From Andeanibacterium fulvum (GTDB taxonomy: Bacteria > Pseudomonadota > Alphaproteobacteria > Sphingomonadales > Sphingomonadaceae): DNA of 64,000 nt. Position 1 is the first letter of the stretch. Each line of letters begins with the position of its first letter. Below are positions 8,148-16,976 of the stretch, piece by piece. Both the position numbers and the translations under genes were made by a program. The stretch lies in NCBI RefSeq assembly GCF_037154085.1, contig NZ_JBANRM010000001.1, forward strand, positions 62,001 to 126,000. The letters run 5' to 3'. The notes beneath the pieces are model-generated. The model ran no database searches, was not told the DNA's origin, and saw only the letters and a program-made list of their open reading frames with translations.

Positions 8148-9680
8148 ATGTCCGCCAATATTGCCGAAATGGAACGCCGCCGCGCTGCCGCCTCGCTGGG
8201 CGGGGGGCAGGATCGGATCGACGCGCAGCACAAGCGCGGCAAGCTGACCGCGCGCGAACGGGTGGATGTGCTGCTGGATGCCGGATCGTTCGAAGAGCTC
8301 GACATGTATGTCGAGCATAATTGCACCGATTTCGGGATGCAGGCGCAGACCGTTCCCGGCGACGGGGTGGTGACCGGCAGCGGCACGATCAACGGCCGGC
8401 TGGTGTTCGTCTATGCGCAGGATTTCACTGTGTTCGGCGGTTCCCTGTCGGAACGCCACGCGCAGAAGATCTGCAAGATCATGGACATGGCGCTGAAGGT
8501 CGGCGCTCCGGTGATCGGCCTCAGCGATTCAGGCGGCGCGCGCATCCAGGAAGGCGTGGCCAGCCTTGGCGGCTATGCCGAAGTGTTCCAGCGCAATGTG
8601 CTGGCCAGCGGCGTAGTGCCGCAGCTGTCGCTCATCATGGGGCCATGCGCGGGCGGGGCGGTCTATTCCCCGGCGATGACGGACTTCATCTTCATGGTGA
8701 AGGGCACCAGTTACATGTTCGTCACCGGGCCCGATGTGGTGAAGACCGTCACTAACGAGGTGGTGACGCAGGAAGAACTGGGCGGGGCGACCACGCACAC
8801 CACTAAGACAGGTGTGGCCGATCTGGCGCTGGACAACGATCTGGAGGCGCTGGTCGCGGCGCGCCATTTCTTCGATTTCCTGCCGCTCTCCAACCGGTCC
8901 GAACTGCCCGAACGGCCGACCTCCGACCCGTGGGACCGGATCGAGGACAGTCTCGACACGCTGGTGCCGGATAATCCCAACCACCCCTATGACATGCACG
9001 AACTGGTGCGGAAGGTGGTGGACGAGGGGGACTTTTTCGAAATCCAGCCCGATCACGCGGCCAATATCATCATCGGCTTCGGAAGGGTGGAAGGGCGCAC
9101 AGTGGGCGTGGTGGCGAACCAGCCGATGGTGCTGGCGGGCTGCCTGGACATCAACAGTTCGAAGAAGGCTGCGCGCTTCGTGCGCTTCTGTGACTGCTTC
9201 AACATCCCGATCCTGACTTTCGTGGACGTGCCGGGCTTCCTGCCGGGTACCGCGCAGGAGCATAACGGGATTATCAAGCACGGCGCCAAGCTGCTCTATG
9301 CCTATGCCGAGGCGACCGTGCCCAAGATCACCGTCATCACCCGCAAGGCCTATGGCGGCGCCTATGACGTGATGGCCTCCAAGCATCTGCGCGGCGATCT
9401 CAACTATGCCTGGCCCACGGCGGAAATCGCGGTGATGGGCGCCAAGGGCGCGGTGGAAATCATCTTCCGCAAGGATGCCGGCGACCCGGAAAAGATCGCG
9501 CAGCGCACCAAGGAATATGAGGACCGCTTCGCCAATCCCTTCGTGGCGGCGGCCAAGGGCTTCATCGACGAGGTGATCCATCCGCACTCGACAAGAAAGA
9601 GGGTTGCTCTGGGGTTAAGGAAGCTTCGCAACAAGGAGTTGGAGAACCCGTGGAAGAAGCACGGGAACCCACCGCTCTGA
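8148..9680 (+). CDS. pccB: Acyl-CoA (propionyl-CoA) carboxylase beta subunit
   Basis: This is the carboxyltransferase subunit that moves CO2 from biotin to propionyl-CoA to make methylmalonyl-CoA. The 510-residue protein has tandem crotonase-like halves. The oxyanion segments are recognisable: GARIQEGVASLGGYAEVF and MGPCAGGAVYSPAMTDF in the N half, with PGFLPGTAQEHNGIIKHGAK and RKAYGGAYDVM in the C half. The aspartate in FVDVPGFLPG fits PccB specificity. The biotin-carrying alpha subunit is not in this window. bioB lies downstream, which suits a biotin-dependent function. Confidence 0.93.
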   Translation: MSANIAEMERRRAAASLGGGQDRIDAQHKRGKLTARERVDVLLDAGSFEELDMYVEHNCTDFGMQAQTVPGDGVVTGSGTINGRLVFVYAQDFTVFGGSLSERHAQKICKIMDMALKVGAPVIGLSDSGGARIQEGVASLGGYAEVFQRNVLASGVVPQLSLIMGPCAGGAVYSPAMTDFIFMVKGTSYMFVTGPDVVKTVTNEVVTQEELGGATTHTTKTGVADLALDNDLEALVAARHFFDFLPLSNRSELPERPTSDPWDRIEDSLDTLVPDNPNHPYDMHELVRKVVDEGDFFEIQPDHAANIIIGFGRVEGRTVGVVANQPMVLAGCLDINSSKKAARFVRFCDCFNIPILTFVDVPGFLPGTAQEHNGIIKHGAKLLYAYAEATVPKITVITRKAYGGAYDVMASKHLRGDLNYAWPTAEIAVMGAKGAVEIIFRKDAGDPEKIAQRTKEYEDRFANPFVAAAKGFIDEVIHPHSTRKRVALGLRKLRNKELENPWKKHGNPPL

Positions 9681-9690
9681 GGACCAATCG

Positions 9691-10284
9691 ATGGAAGCGA
9701 GCGCTCCGCCAGTTTGCGGCGATTATGATAAGAAGCTGGTAGAGAAGGTTGAATGGATTCGCTCGCTGCCCAGAGAGGGCAATGAGGAAAGTGAGGGTGC
9801 AACATTTCTCACTTGGTTGAGGGAGGAGTCTACACCGGCGGATTGGCACCACATCGCGCATTGCGCGAATTGGGATTTTGTCGAGCCGGTTGCCCTTCAG
9901 TGGATTGCCTCCCGAGAAGACTGTGACCTTGCGACTGCACTCATCCTGTTTTGGAAAGCGTCTCCGGAATATTTCCTGAAGGCGGGTCGTGATCGGATGG
10001 TGCTTAACGGATCAGGCGATCCCAACAGTCGCAGTGATACTCTCGAGCATTTCGATATGATCGAATATATTCGCGAACGCTGGGAGAACGGCGGCTATAA
10101 GCGGAGCGAGTTTTCCTTCGATTATGACAATGACATTTGGGCCAATCAGTTTGCCGAAATCGATGCCAAATATGGCGATGATGCCAGGAAATATCTTCCT
10201 CAGGGGATGCGCACCAGAATCGACGGCAAGCAGCTCAGCGAAATCGCGCCAAGCGAAGGGTACGATCAGACCCAGATCGATTGA
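9691..10284 (+). CDS. Unknown protein with a possible DUF4274-like domain
   Basis: This 197-residue soluble protein has no signal peptide. The middle part (residues 50-95) reads as a helix pair with WHHIAHCANWDF, then a WIASREDCDLATALILFW segment. The NWD motif and the CDLATAL...FW pattern resemble the DUF4274 family, whose function is unknown. Base composition is AT-richer than both neighbours (30 of 60 bases G/C in 9721-9780). It starts 10 bases after pccB, and its stop shares bases with the ribosome site of the next gene. It may have been inserted into an older pccB-hydratase pair. Confidence 0.7.
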   Translation: MEASAPPVCGDYDKKLVEKVEWIRSLPREGNEESEGATFLTWLREESTPADWHHIAHCANWDFVEPVALQWIASREDCDLATALILFWKASPEYFLKAGRDRMVLNGSGDPNSRSDTLEHFDMIEYIRERWENGGYKRSEFSFDYDNDIWANQFAEIDAKYGDDARKYLPQGMRTRIDGKQLSEIAPSEGYDQTQID

Positions 10285-10292
10285 GGAAGCCA

Positions 10293-11087
10293 TTGGCCAA
10301 ACCTGATATGAACTACACCTCCATCAAATTCGACGCTTCCGGCCCCGTCGCCGTGCTCAGCATGGCGCGCCCGGGTAAGCTCAATGCCCTGACCCCGGAC
10401 ATGGCAGATGAAATCCGCCATGCGCTTGCCCATACGGAAGAGGCTCGTTCCGTGCTGATCCGGGGGGAAGGGCGCGCCTTCTGCTCCGGCGCGGACCTCG
10501 CCGCCATCGTGGGCGGGGGCGATCCGGGCGAGGGGGCCTATCGCTCGCTGGTGGATCACTACAATCCGCTGGTGATGGATATTGCCGAACACCGCTTGCC
10601 GATCGTGGCCGAAGTCACCGGCGCGGCGGCGGGAATCGGGTGTAGCATCGCCCTGGCCTGCGATTTCTGTGTCGCGGGGCAGAGCGCCTATTTCCTGCAG
10701 GCCTTCGTCAATATCGGGCTGGTGCCCGATGGCGGGGCAAGCTGGATATTGCCGCGCCTGATCGGCAAGGCACGCGCGGCCGAAATGCTGATGCTGGGCG
10801 AGAAGGTTCATGGCAAGCGCGCCGCCGAATGGGGCCTGATCCACCGCTGCGTGGAAGATCACATCGTCGCCAATGAAGCACGGGCGCTGGCATCGCGGCT
10901 CGCCGCCGGACCGACCGTGGCACTGGGCTTGATGAAAGCGAATCTCTCGTCGGCGCTCAACCATTCCTATGGCACGGCGATGGATGTGGAGGCGCAGGCC
11001 CAGCGTGATGCCGCCGGCACGGACGATGCGAAGGAAGGGATCGGCGCGTTTCTTTCCAAGCGGGCGCCCCAGTTCAGGGGGAAGTAG
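10293..11087 (+). CDS. Enoyl-CoA hydratase/isomerase family protein
   Basis: This crotonase-fold protein of about 264 residues likely hydrates or isomerises a 2-enoyl-CoA. The first oxyanion loop (GRAFCSGADLAAI) and the second (GAAAGIGCSIALACDFCVA) are present. The usual catalytic Glu of hydratases after the second loop is replaced by a VPDGGASW segment typical of the PaaG/isomerase-like group, so the exact reaction is open. GAGGA at 10283-10287 sits five bases before TTG 10293, which I choose; ATG 10308 is the alternative. Confidence 0.88.
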   Translation: MAKPDMNYTSIKFDASGPVAVLSMARPGKLNALTPDMADEIRHALAHTEEARSVLIRGEGRAFCSGADLAAIVGGGDPGEGAYRSLVDHYNPLVMDIAEHRLPIVAEVTGAAAGIGCSIALACDFCVAGQSAYFLQAFVNIGLVPDGGASWILPRLIGKARAAEMLMLGEKVHGKRAAEWGLIHRCVEDHIVANEARALASRLAAGPTVALGLMKANLSSALNHSYGTAMDVEAQAQRDAAGTDDAKEGIGAFLSKRAPQFRGK

Positions 11088-11097
11088 GCTGCGCTAG

Positions 11098-11192
11098 TTC
11101 GTTATTGCGAGGAGGCTATGCCGACGAAGCAATCCAGTGCGGCTGTGCGCAAAGCCCTTGGATTGCTTCGCCTTTCAGGCTCGCAATGACGA
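11098..11192. repeat. Palindromic intergenic repeat, CATTGCGAG family, copy 3
   Basis: This third copy is slightly decayed (GTTATTGCGAGG at the left end). It retains GACGAAGCAATCCA and TGGATTGCTTCG inner arms and GCTCGCAATGACGA at the right end. It fills most of the gap between the hydratase gene and bioB. Confidence 0.88.
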
Positions 11193-11243
11193 TGGGACAG
11201 GTTCGGGCTTGAACCCGGACCGCGAGAGGAGGATAGCCGCGCC

Positions 11244-12251
11244 ATGACCCCGATCCGTACCGACTGGACGCGCGAGGAAATCGCGGCCCTCTTCGACCTT
11301 CCCTTCACCGAATTGGTCTTCCGCGCGGCCGAAGTGCATCGCGCCCATCACAGGCCCGACGAGGTGCAGCTCTGCACCCTGCTTTCGATCAAGACCGGCG
11401 GCTGCCCGGAAGATTGCGGCTATTGCTCGCAGAGCGTGAAGGCCGATAGCGGGGTTGAGGCCAGCAAGCTGATGGACGTGCGCGAAGTGCTGCAATCCGC
11501 CGCCCGCGCGAAGGATGCGGGCAGCCAGCGTTTCTGCATGGGCGCCGCCTGGCGCAATCCCAAGGATCGGGACATGCCCGCCATCGTGGAAATCGTGCAG
11601 GGCGTGCGCGCCATGGGGCTGGAAACCTGCATGACGCTGGGCATACTCAGCCCGAAGCAGGCCGATATGCTGGCCGAGGCGGGCCTCGATTATTACAACC
11701 ACAATATCGACAGCAGCCCCGAATATTATGAGCGCGTCATCACCACCCGCACCATGCAGGACCGGCTGGATACGCTGGACAATGTTCGCTCGGCCGGGAT
11801 CAATGTCTGTTCCGGCGGGATCGTGGGCATGGGCGAAACGCGCGAGGATCGCGTGGGCTTCATCCACACGCTCAGCACCCTGCCGCAGCATCCCGAAAGC
11901 GTGCCGGTCAACGCGCTGGTGCCGGTGAAGGGCACGGTGCTGGGCGACATGCTGGCCGATACTCCGCTGGCGAAGATCGACGATATCGAATTCGTCCGCA
12001 CCGTCGCCGCCGCGCGTATCACCATGCCGCTGAGCATGGTGCGCCTTTCCGCCGGGCGCGAGAGCATGAGTGAGGCGGCGCAGGCGCTGTGCTTCATGGC
12101 CGGCGCGAACTCCATCTTCACTGGCGACAAGCTGCTGACCGCGCCCAATTCGGGCGACGATGCCGATGCGGCTCTGTTCGCCCGGCTGGGCCTGAAACCG
12201 CTTGTGGGTGAAGAGCCCATGCGCGCCTGCAAGGCCGTTGAACCCGTTTGA
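11244..12251 (+). CDS. bioB: Biotin synthase
   Basis: This radical SAM enzyme inserts sulfur into dethiobiotin, the last step of biotin synthesis. The 335-residue protein carries the cluster motif CPEDCGYCSQS (the CxxxCxxC cysteines) at about residue 54. Further motifs are NHNIDSSPEYY, the GGIVGMGET turn, and the conserved late SAGRESM region with the Arg ligand of the [2Fe-2S] cluster. The ATG follows GAGAGGAGGA. The product supports the biotin-dependent carboxylase encoded upstream. Confidence 0.96.
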   Translation: MTPIRTDWTREEIAALFDLPFTELVFRAAEVHRAHHRPDEVQLCTLLSIKTGGCPEDCGYCSQSVKADSGVEASKLMDVREVLQSAARAKDAGSQRFCMGAAWRNPKDRDMPAIVEIVQGVRAMGLETCMTLGILSPKQADMLAEAGLDYYNHNIDSSPEYYERVITTRTMQDRLDTLDNVRSAGINVCSGGIVGMGETREDRVGFIHTLSTLPQHPESVPVNALVPVKGTVLGDMLADTPLAKIDDIEFVRTVAAARITMPLSMVRLSAGRESMSEAAQALCFMAGANSIFTGDKLLTAPNSGDDADAALFARLGLKPLVGEEPMRACKAVEPV

Positions 12252-12296
12252 CCTGAACCGCGCACTGAGGAGCTGCGCCAATTGGAGAGTGCCGAA

Positions 12297-13574
12297 ATGA
12301 GCGAACCCAAACTCGATACGCTGGCGGTCCATGCCGGGACGGAACCCGATCCCACCACCAAGGCGCGGATCACCCCGATCTATCAGACCGCATCCTATGT
12401 GTTCGAAGATGCCGGCCACGCCCAGCGCCTGTTCGCGCTGCAGGAATTCGGGAACATCTACACTCGCATCATGAACCCCACCAACGGGGCGCTGGAAGGC
12501 AAGATCGCGGCGCTGGAAGGCGGCGCGGCGGCGCTGGCGGTGGCTTCTGGCCATGCGGCGCAGTTCCTGGCGTTCCACACTCTGATGGAGCCGGGCTGCA
12601 ACATCGTGGCGGCGAACAAGCTTTATGGCGGGTCGCTCAACCAGCTGGGCGAGAGCTTCAAGAAGTTCGGCTGGGAAGCCCGCTTCGTGGATGCGGACGA
12701 TCCGGCGAATATCGCCGCCGCCATCGACGAGAAGACCCGCGTGGTCTTCATCGAGAGCCTCGCCAACCCCGGCGGCGTGGTGCAGGATATTGCCGCTATC
12801 GCCAAGGTTGCCCATGATGCGGGTGTTCCGCTGATGGTGGATAACACGCTGGCCAGCCCGGTGCTGTGCCGCCCGATCGAGCATGGCGCGGACATCGTGG
12901 TGCATTCCACCACCAAGTTCCTGAACGGCCATGGCAATTCCATCGGCGGCGTGATCGTGGATGCGGGCAAGTTCGACTGGGCCGCTTCGGACAAGTTCCC
13001 GACCCTGTCGCAGCCCAACGGTTCCTATCATGGCGCGGTGCTGACCGATGCGGTGGGGCCGATTGCCTTCATCATCGGCTGCCGCGTGCTGGGCCTGCGC
13101 GACCTTGGGCCCGCCATGGCGCCTTTCAATGCCTTCCTGGCCCTGACCGGCATGGAAACGCTGACGCTGCGGATGGAACGCCATTGCAGCAATGCGCTGG
13201 CGCTGGCCCAGTGGCTCAAGGCCCATCCCAAGGTGGGCTGGGTTTCCTACGCCGGCCTGCCGGACGACAAATATCATGCGCTGGCCAAGACCTATCTCGG
13301 CGGCAAGGGCGGGGCGGTGTTCACCTTCGGCCTGAAGGACGGTTACGATGCGGGCGTGAAGCTGGTCGGCGCGCTCAAGCTGTTCAGCCATCTCGCCAAT
13401 ATCGGCGACACACGTTCGCTGGTGATCCACCCGGCTTCCACCACCCATAGCCAGCTGGAAGGCGATGCGCTGGTTCGCGCAGGCGCGGGGCCGGACGTGG
13501 TGCGCGTGTCCGTGGGCATCGAGCATATCGACGATATCATCGCCGATATGGCTCAGGCGCTGGACCAGATCTGA
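12297..13574 (+). CDS. metY: O-acetylhomoserine aminocarboxypropyltransferase (sulfhydrylase)
   Basis: This PLP enzyme makes homocysteine (or methionine) from O-acetylhomoserine and sulfide. The 425-residue protein belongs to the Cys/Met metabolism PLP family. It shows the YTRIMNPTNGALE substrate loop, the MVDNTLASP aspartate that binds the PLP nitrogen, the Schiff-base lysine in STTKFLNGHG, and the late GDTRSLVIHPASTTH. The length and the FNAFL insert favour MetY over the shorter MetB/MetZ forms. ATG 12297 with GGAGAG upstream is chosen; TTG 12282 is possible. Confidence 0.92.
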   Translation: MSEPKLDTLAVHAGTEPDPTTKARITPIYQTASYVFEDAGHAQRLFALQEFGNIYTRIMNPTNGALEGKIAALEGGAAALAVASGHAAQFLAFHTLMEPGCNIVAANKLYGGSLNQLGESFKKFGWEARFVDADDPANIAAAIDEKTRVVFIESLANPGGVVQDIAAIAKVAHDAGVPLMVDNTLASPVLCRPIEHGADIVVHSTTKFLNGHGNSIGGVIVDAGKFDWAASDKFPTLSQPNGSYHGAVLTDAVGPIAFIIGCRVLGLRDLGPAMAPFNAFLALTGMETLTLRMERHCSNALALAQWLKAHPKVGWVSYAGLPDDKYHALAKTYLGGKGGAVFTFGLKDGYDAGVKLVGALKLFSHLANIGDTRSLVIHPASTTHSQLEGDALVRAGAGPDVVRVSVGIEHIDDIIADMAQALDQI

Positions 13575-13586
13575 TCCGAATTAGGG

Positions 13587-13614
13587 GACGTCGCGCTCAG
13601 GCGAGCGCGACGTC
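13587..13614. terminator. Hairpin between convergent metY and the peptide transporter gene
   Basis: A perfect 12-base inverted repeat, GACGTCGCGCTC / GAGCGCGACGTC, has a 4-base loop. The right arm also encodes the last codons and stop of the minus-strand transporter gene. Only short T-runs follow. It probably ends transcription from both sides. Confidence 0.6.
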
Positions 13615-14997
13615 TTCCGCTTCTGCCCGGTGCATCAGGCGCGGGGCGAGCAGCAGCTTGAACAGCACGAACACCACGCCAGCGGTTGCGGCGAACATCA
13701 GGTGCATCAGCCAGAAGGCGGGCACGCTCATTGTCTCGAACTTCGTGCCGAGATAGCCCACCAGCGAGTTCCCGCCGAAAAAGGCGAGGTAATAGAGCCC
13801 GATCACCGTTGCGTTGATCTGCTTGGGCGCAAGCCGCGCGAACAGGGCGAGGCTGACCGGCATGATATGGGCGAAGCCGATCGAGTTGAGGATGTGGAAC
13901 ATCACGGGCCAGAACAGGCCGATCTTCCCGCCTTCCGGCATGGTCGCGGCGGCCATGTAAAGGCAGACCATCCCGCCCATGGAAAATGCCGAGCCGATAA
14001 TCATCTTGGCCAGCTCGTCCGGCTCCTGCCAGTGCCTGCCATACCAGCGATAGAATAGCGCGACCCCGGCAAGAAAGCTGACCGAGACGACGGCATCCAG
14101 TGTCACCAGCCAGCCGGTAGGCAGCGTGGTGTCGAAGAACACCAGATCGAAATCGCGGTCACCCCAAACGAGATAGGCGTTGAAGATCTGGTTGTTGGGC
14201 ACGATGGAGATTGCCATCACCGGGATCAGCAGCAGCAGGGCAAGCGTGGAGAGCCAGTCCTTCCGGCTAATCGGTTCGCGCGGTTCGGCCGTCTTTCCGG
14301 CAACGTCGAAATGTTCCTTCGGCAGGTATTTCTGGCCGGCGATGTAAATCCCCAGCCCGATCAGCATGCCCACGCCCGCTGCGCCGAAACCGTAATGCCA
14401 TCCAACCTTCTCGCCCAGCGTGCTCACCACCAGCGGGCTGGCGATAACCCCGGCATTGATCCCGAGATAGAAGATCTGGAAAGCATCCGCCCGGCGCAGG
14501 TCGTCAGGCTTGTAGAGCGAGCCGACCTGACTGGCTATATTGCCCTTGAACATCCCCGAACCCAGGATCAGGCACAGCAGCGCCAGCAGGAAGGTAACGT
14601 TGAACGCCATCAGAAAATGGCCCAGCGCCATGGTGATCGCGCCGATCAGCACCGTGCGCCTTTTGCCCAGCAGCCGGTCCGCCATCCACCCGCCGATGAT
14701 CGGCGTTACATAGACAGTCGCCGCATAAGTGCCGAAAATGGCGGAGGCGAAGGCCTGCCCGTCCAGCCCACCGTAAAGTGCACGCAACTGCTCGATCCCG
14801 GCGACCTGCTCCACCTGCCCGGGCAGCAGCAGGTGCTTGACCATGTAGAGCACCAGCAGGGTCTGCATCCCGTAATAGGAAAACCTCTCCCACGCCTCGG
14901 TGAAGGCCAGATAGCCAAGCCCCTTGGGATGGCCGAGAAAGGCGCGGTCGGCGCGGGTTTCGATATCCAGCTCGGGCGTGGCTTCGGCGGTGGTCAT
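13597..14997 (-). CDS. Proton-dependent oligopeptide transporter, POT/PTR family
   Basis: This inner-membrane symporter imports di- and tripeptides with protons. The 466-residue protein has about 12-14 hydrophobic segments. The ExxERF/SYYG motif of helix 1 (EAWERFSYYGM), the PTR motif GGWMADRLLGKRRT, and a FYLGINAG-type segment in helix 5 are visible. The ATG at 14997 (GGGAACCCC upstream) begins the conserved part; the in-frame extension beyond it runs into a palindromic repeat and is not expected to be translated. Paralogues are often annotated as DtpA-like. Confidence 0.92.
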   Translation of the reverse strand: MTTAEATPELDIETRADRAFLGHPKGLGYLAFTEAWERFSYYGMQTLLVLYMVKHLLLPGQVEQVAGIEQLRALYGGLDGQAFASAIFGTYAATVYVTPIIGGWMADRLLGKRRTVLIGAITMALGHFLMAFNVTFLLALLCLILGSGMFKGNIASQVGSLYKPDDLRRADAFQIFYLGINAGVIASPLVVSTLGEKVGWHYGFGAAGVGMLIGLGIYIAGQKYLPKEHFDVAGKTAEPREPISRKDWLSTLALLLLIPVMAISIVPNNQIFNAYLVWGDRDFDLVFFDTTLPTGWLVTLDAVVSVSFLAGVALFYRWYGRHWQEPDELAKMIIGSAFSMGGMVCLYMAAATMPEGGKIGLFWPVMFHILNSIGFAHIMPVSLALFARLAPKQINATVIGLYYLAFFGGNSLVGYLGTKFETMSVPAFWLMHLMFAATAGVVFVLFKLLLAPRLMHRAEAEDVALA

Positions 14998-15065
14998 GGG
15001 GTTCCCGTTCGTTGCAGCCGTAACGGGTAGCGGGGAGCGATGCGCTTGTCTCGCCCCAAAAATGA

Positions 15066-15212
15066 TCCTCCCCAGAATGGGGAGGGGAACCATCCGCAGG
15101 ATGGTGGAGGGGCAGGCGCTCTGGGCGATACGGTCAGATGGAAGGGCTACTCGCGGGTGCCCCTCCACCCCGCCGCTTTGCGGCGCGGTCCCCCTCCCCG
15201 TGCCGGGGAGGA
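15066..15212. repeat. MITE-like palindromic element, GGGGAGG family, full copy
   Basis: About 147 bases lie between the peptide transporter gene and aroB. The ends are inverted (TCCTCCCC at 15066-15073 and GGGGAGGA at 15205-15212). Internal perfect inverted arms GGTGGAGGGGCA (15103-15114) and TGCCCCTCCACC (15158-15169) flank a 43-base unique centre. A solo right half is at 8016-8070. No coding capacity was seen; it looks like a non-autonomous palindromic element. Confidence 0.8.
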
Positions 15213-15213
15213 G

Positions 15214-16320
15214 CTAGCCTTGCAGCTGCCCGTCCAGAAACTCTGCCACGTCGTCCAGCGGCACGGTCTTGTCGAGGAACGCCTCGCCAATGCCGCGCAG
15301 CAGGACGAAGGGCAGGGTGCCCGCGTCCATCTTCTTGTCATGCAGCATATGGGCGGCCAGCATCTTGCCGCTGACGTTGAGGCCCAGCGTGGAAAGTTCC
15401 GAAGGAAGTCCGGCAGAGGCAATTGCCGTGGCCACCCGTTCGGCATCTGCGCTGGAAATCAGCCCGCGCCGCGCGGAATAGCGGGCGGCGAGGACCATGC
15501 CCATCGCCACGCCTTCGCCATGCAGCAGGCGGTCGGAAAAGCCGGTTTCGGCTTCCAGCGCATGGCCGAATGTGTGGCCCAGATTGAGCAGGGCGCGCGT
15601 ACCGGTCGTTTCGCGCTCGTCCTCGGCCACGATGCGGGCCTTGGCCTTCACGCTTTCGGTCACGGCATATTCCTGCGCCGCCTTGTCGCCCGCGATCACG
15701 CTGGCGCCATGGGCTTCGCACCATTCGAAGAAGGGTGCGTCGCCAAGGATGCCGTATTTGATCACTTCCGCGTAACCCGCGCCCATTTCGCGTACCGGCA
15801 GAGTGTCGAGCGCATCGAGATCGGCCAGCACGAGGGCGGGTTGGTGGAACGCGCCGACGAGATTCTTGCCCGCGGGCGTATTGATCGCCGTCTTGCCGCC
15901 GACCGAACTGTCCACCTGCGCCAGCAGGCTGGTGGGAAGCTGGATGAAGCCACAGCCGCGCTTCAGGATCGCCGCGGCAAAGCCGGTCAGGTCCCCGATC
16001 ACGCCGCCGCCCAGCGCCAGGATATGGTCGCCGCGCTCCACTTCCTCGCCCAGCAGCCAGTCGATGGTGCGCGAAAGCCCGTCCCAGCTCTTGGTCGCTT
16101 CGCCCGGATCGAGCACCAGCCAGCGCGGTTCCTTGCCTGCAGCCGTCAGCGAGGCATCGACCGCTGCGCGCCAGTGCCGTTCCACATTGGCGTCAGTGAC
16201 AATCGGCACGCGCTGCTTGCGCAGCATCGCGCCGCATTCCTGCGCCACATTGGCCAGCAGCCCGCTGCCCACACGCACTTCATAGGAACGTCCCGCGAGT
16301 TCGACGGGGATCACAGCCAT
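15214..16320 (-). CDS. aroB: 3-Dehydroquinate synthase
   Basis: This NAD- and metal-dependent enzyme carries out the second step of the shikimate pathway, DAHP to 3-dehydroquinate. The 368-residue protein has the NAD-binding GGGVIGDLTGFAAA, the substrate region with QLPTSLLAQVDSSVGGKTAIN, the metal ligand region GYAEVIKYG, and the zinc-binding histidines in NLGHTFGHALE and HGEGVAMGM. It overlaps aroK by 10 bases, so the two are one transcriptional unit. Confidence 0.97.
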   Translation of the reverse strand: MAVIPVELAGRSYEVRVGSGLLANVAQECGAMLRKQRVPIVTDANVERHWRAAVDASLTAAGKEPRWLVLDPGEATKSWDGLSRTIDWLLGEEVERGDHILALGGGVIGDLTGFAAAILKRGCGFIQLPTSLLAQVDSSVGGKTAINTPAGKNLVGAFHQPALVLADLDALDTLPVREMGAGYAEVIKYGILGDAPFFEWCEAHGASVIAGDKAAQEYAVTESVKAKARIVAEDERETTGTRALLNLGHTFGHALEAETGFSDRLLHGEGVAMGMVLAARYSARRGLISSADAERVATAIASAGLPSELSTLGLNVSGKMLAAHMLHDKKMDAGTLPFVLLRGIGEAFLDKTVPLDDVAEFLDGQLQG

Positions 16321-16880
16321 TGTTCGATACCTTTGAGAATGCGCTGCACGGCCTGATGATACGGGCCGGCTTCGCTCATCACATGGATGGGCGCCTGCGA
16401 ATAAAAGGGTTCGCGCTCTGCCTTGAGGCGCGTGATGATTTCATGCGGATCGCCATTGCGCAGCAAGGGGCGGGTGTCCTTGCGGCCGACGCGCTCCACC
16501 AGAGTATCCGTGTCGCAATCGAGCCAGATGCAGATCGTCTTGTCGAGCAGCAGCTGCCGCGTCTCGTCATTGACGAAGGCACCGCCGCCGGTGGCGATCA
16601 CGCTGGGTCGTTCGGCTGCGAGCCGCGCGATCACCCGGCGCTCCCCATCGCGGAAATAGGGCTCGCCGAAGCGGGTGAAGATTTCGCTCACGCTCATCTG
16701 CGCGGCTTTCTCTATCGCTTCGTCCGCATCGATGAAGGGCAGGTGCAGCAGAGTGGCCAGCTTGCGGCCTACGGTGGACTTGCCGACCCCCATCATTCCC
16801 ACCAGCGCGATCGGCCGGTTAATACGCGCGGCCAGTTCCTCGATCTCGGCATCGCTGGGCATGGGTTCGGGTTTGGTCAT
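16311..16880 (-). CDS. aroK: Shikimate kinase
   Basis: The enzyme phosphorylates shikimate with ATP. The 189-residue protein has the Walker A GMMGVGKSTVGRKLA (about residues 28-42), the shikimate-binding Asp in FIDADEAIE, the FRDGERRVI segment, GGGAFV, and the lid Arg in GRKDTRPLL. The N-terminus is about 20 residues longer than in the minimal family. It is upstream of and overlaps aroB, the usual alphaproteobacterial arrangement. Confidence 0.95.
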   Translation of the reverse strand: MTKPEPMPSDAEIEELAARINRPIALVGMMGVGKSTVGRKLATLLHLPFIDADEAIEKAAQMSVSEIFTRFGEPYFRDGERRVIARLAAERPSVIATGGGAFVNDETRQLLLDKTICIWLDCDTDTLVERVGRKDTRPLLRNGDPHEIITRLKAEREPFYSQAPIHVMSEAGPYHQAVQRILKGIEQWL

Positions 16881-16976
16881 TGCCGCCTTGCCTATAGATG
16901 CGCTAACCGGCAGCGCAAGCGCCGCGCGGACTTTGCGTGCGGCTTGGTGTAGTTGGCGAGGACGCGACCATTGGCC

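Noticed and set aside
6465..8459. 664-residue open frame on the minus strand opposite gor
   Set aside because: It runs through gor, two repeats and the start of pccB with no motif.
5014..11192. CRISPR array
   Set aside because: The repeats are palindromic, about 90 bases long, kilobases apart and without regular spacers.
11175..13526. 783-residue open frame on the minus strand opposite bioB and metY
   Set aside because: It spans two well-identified genes and a palindromic repeat, and has shadow-like composition.
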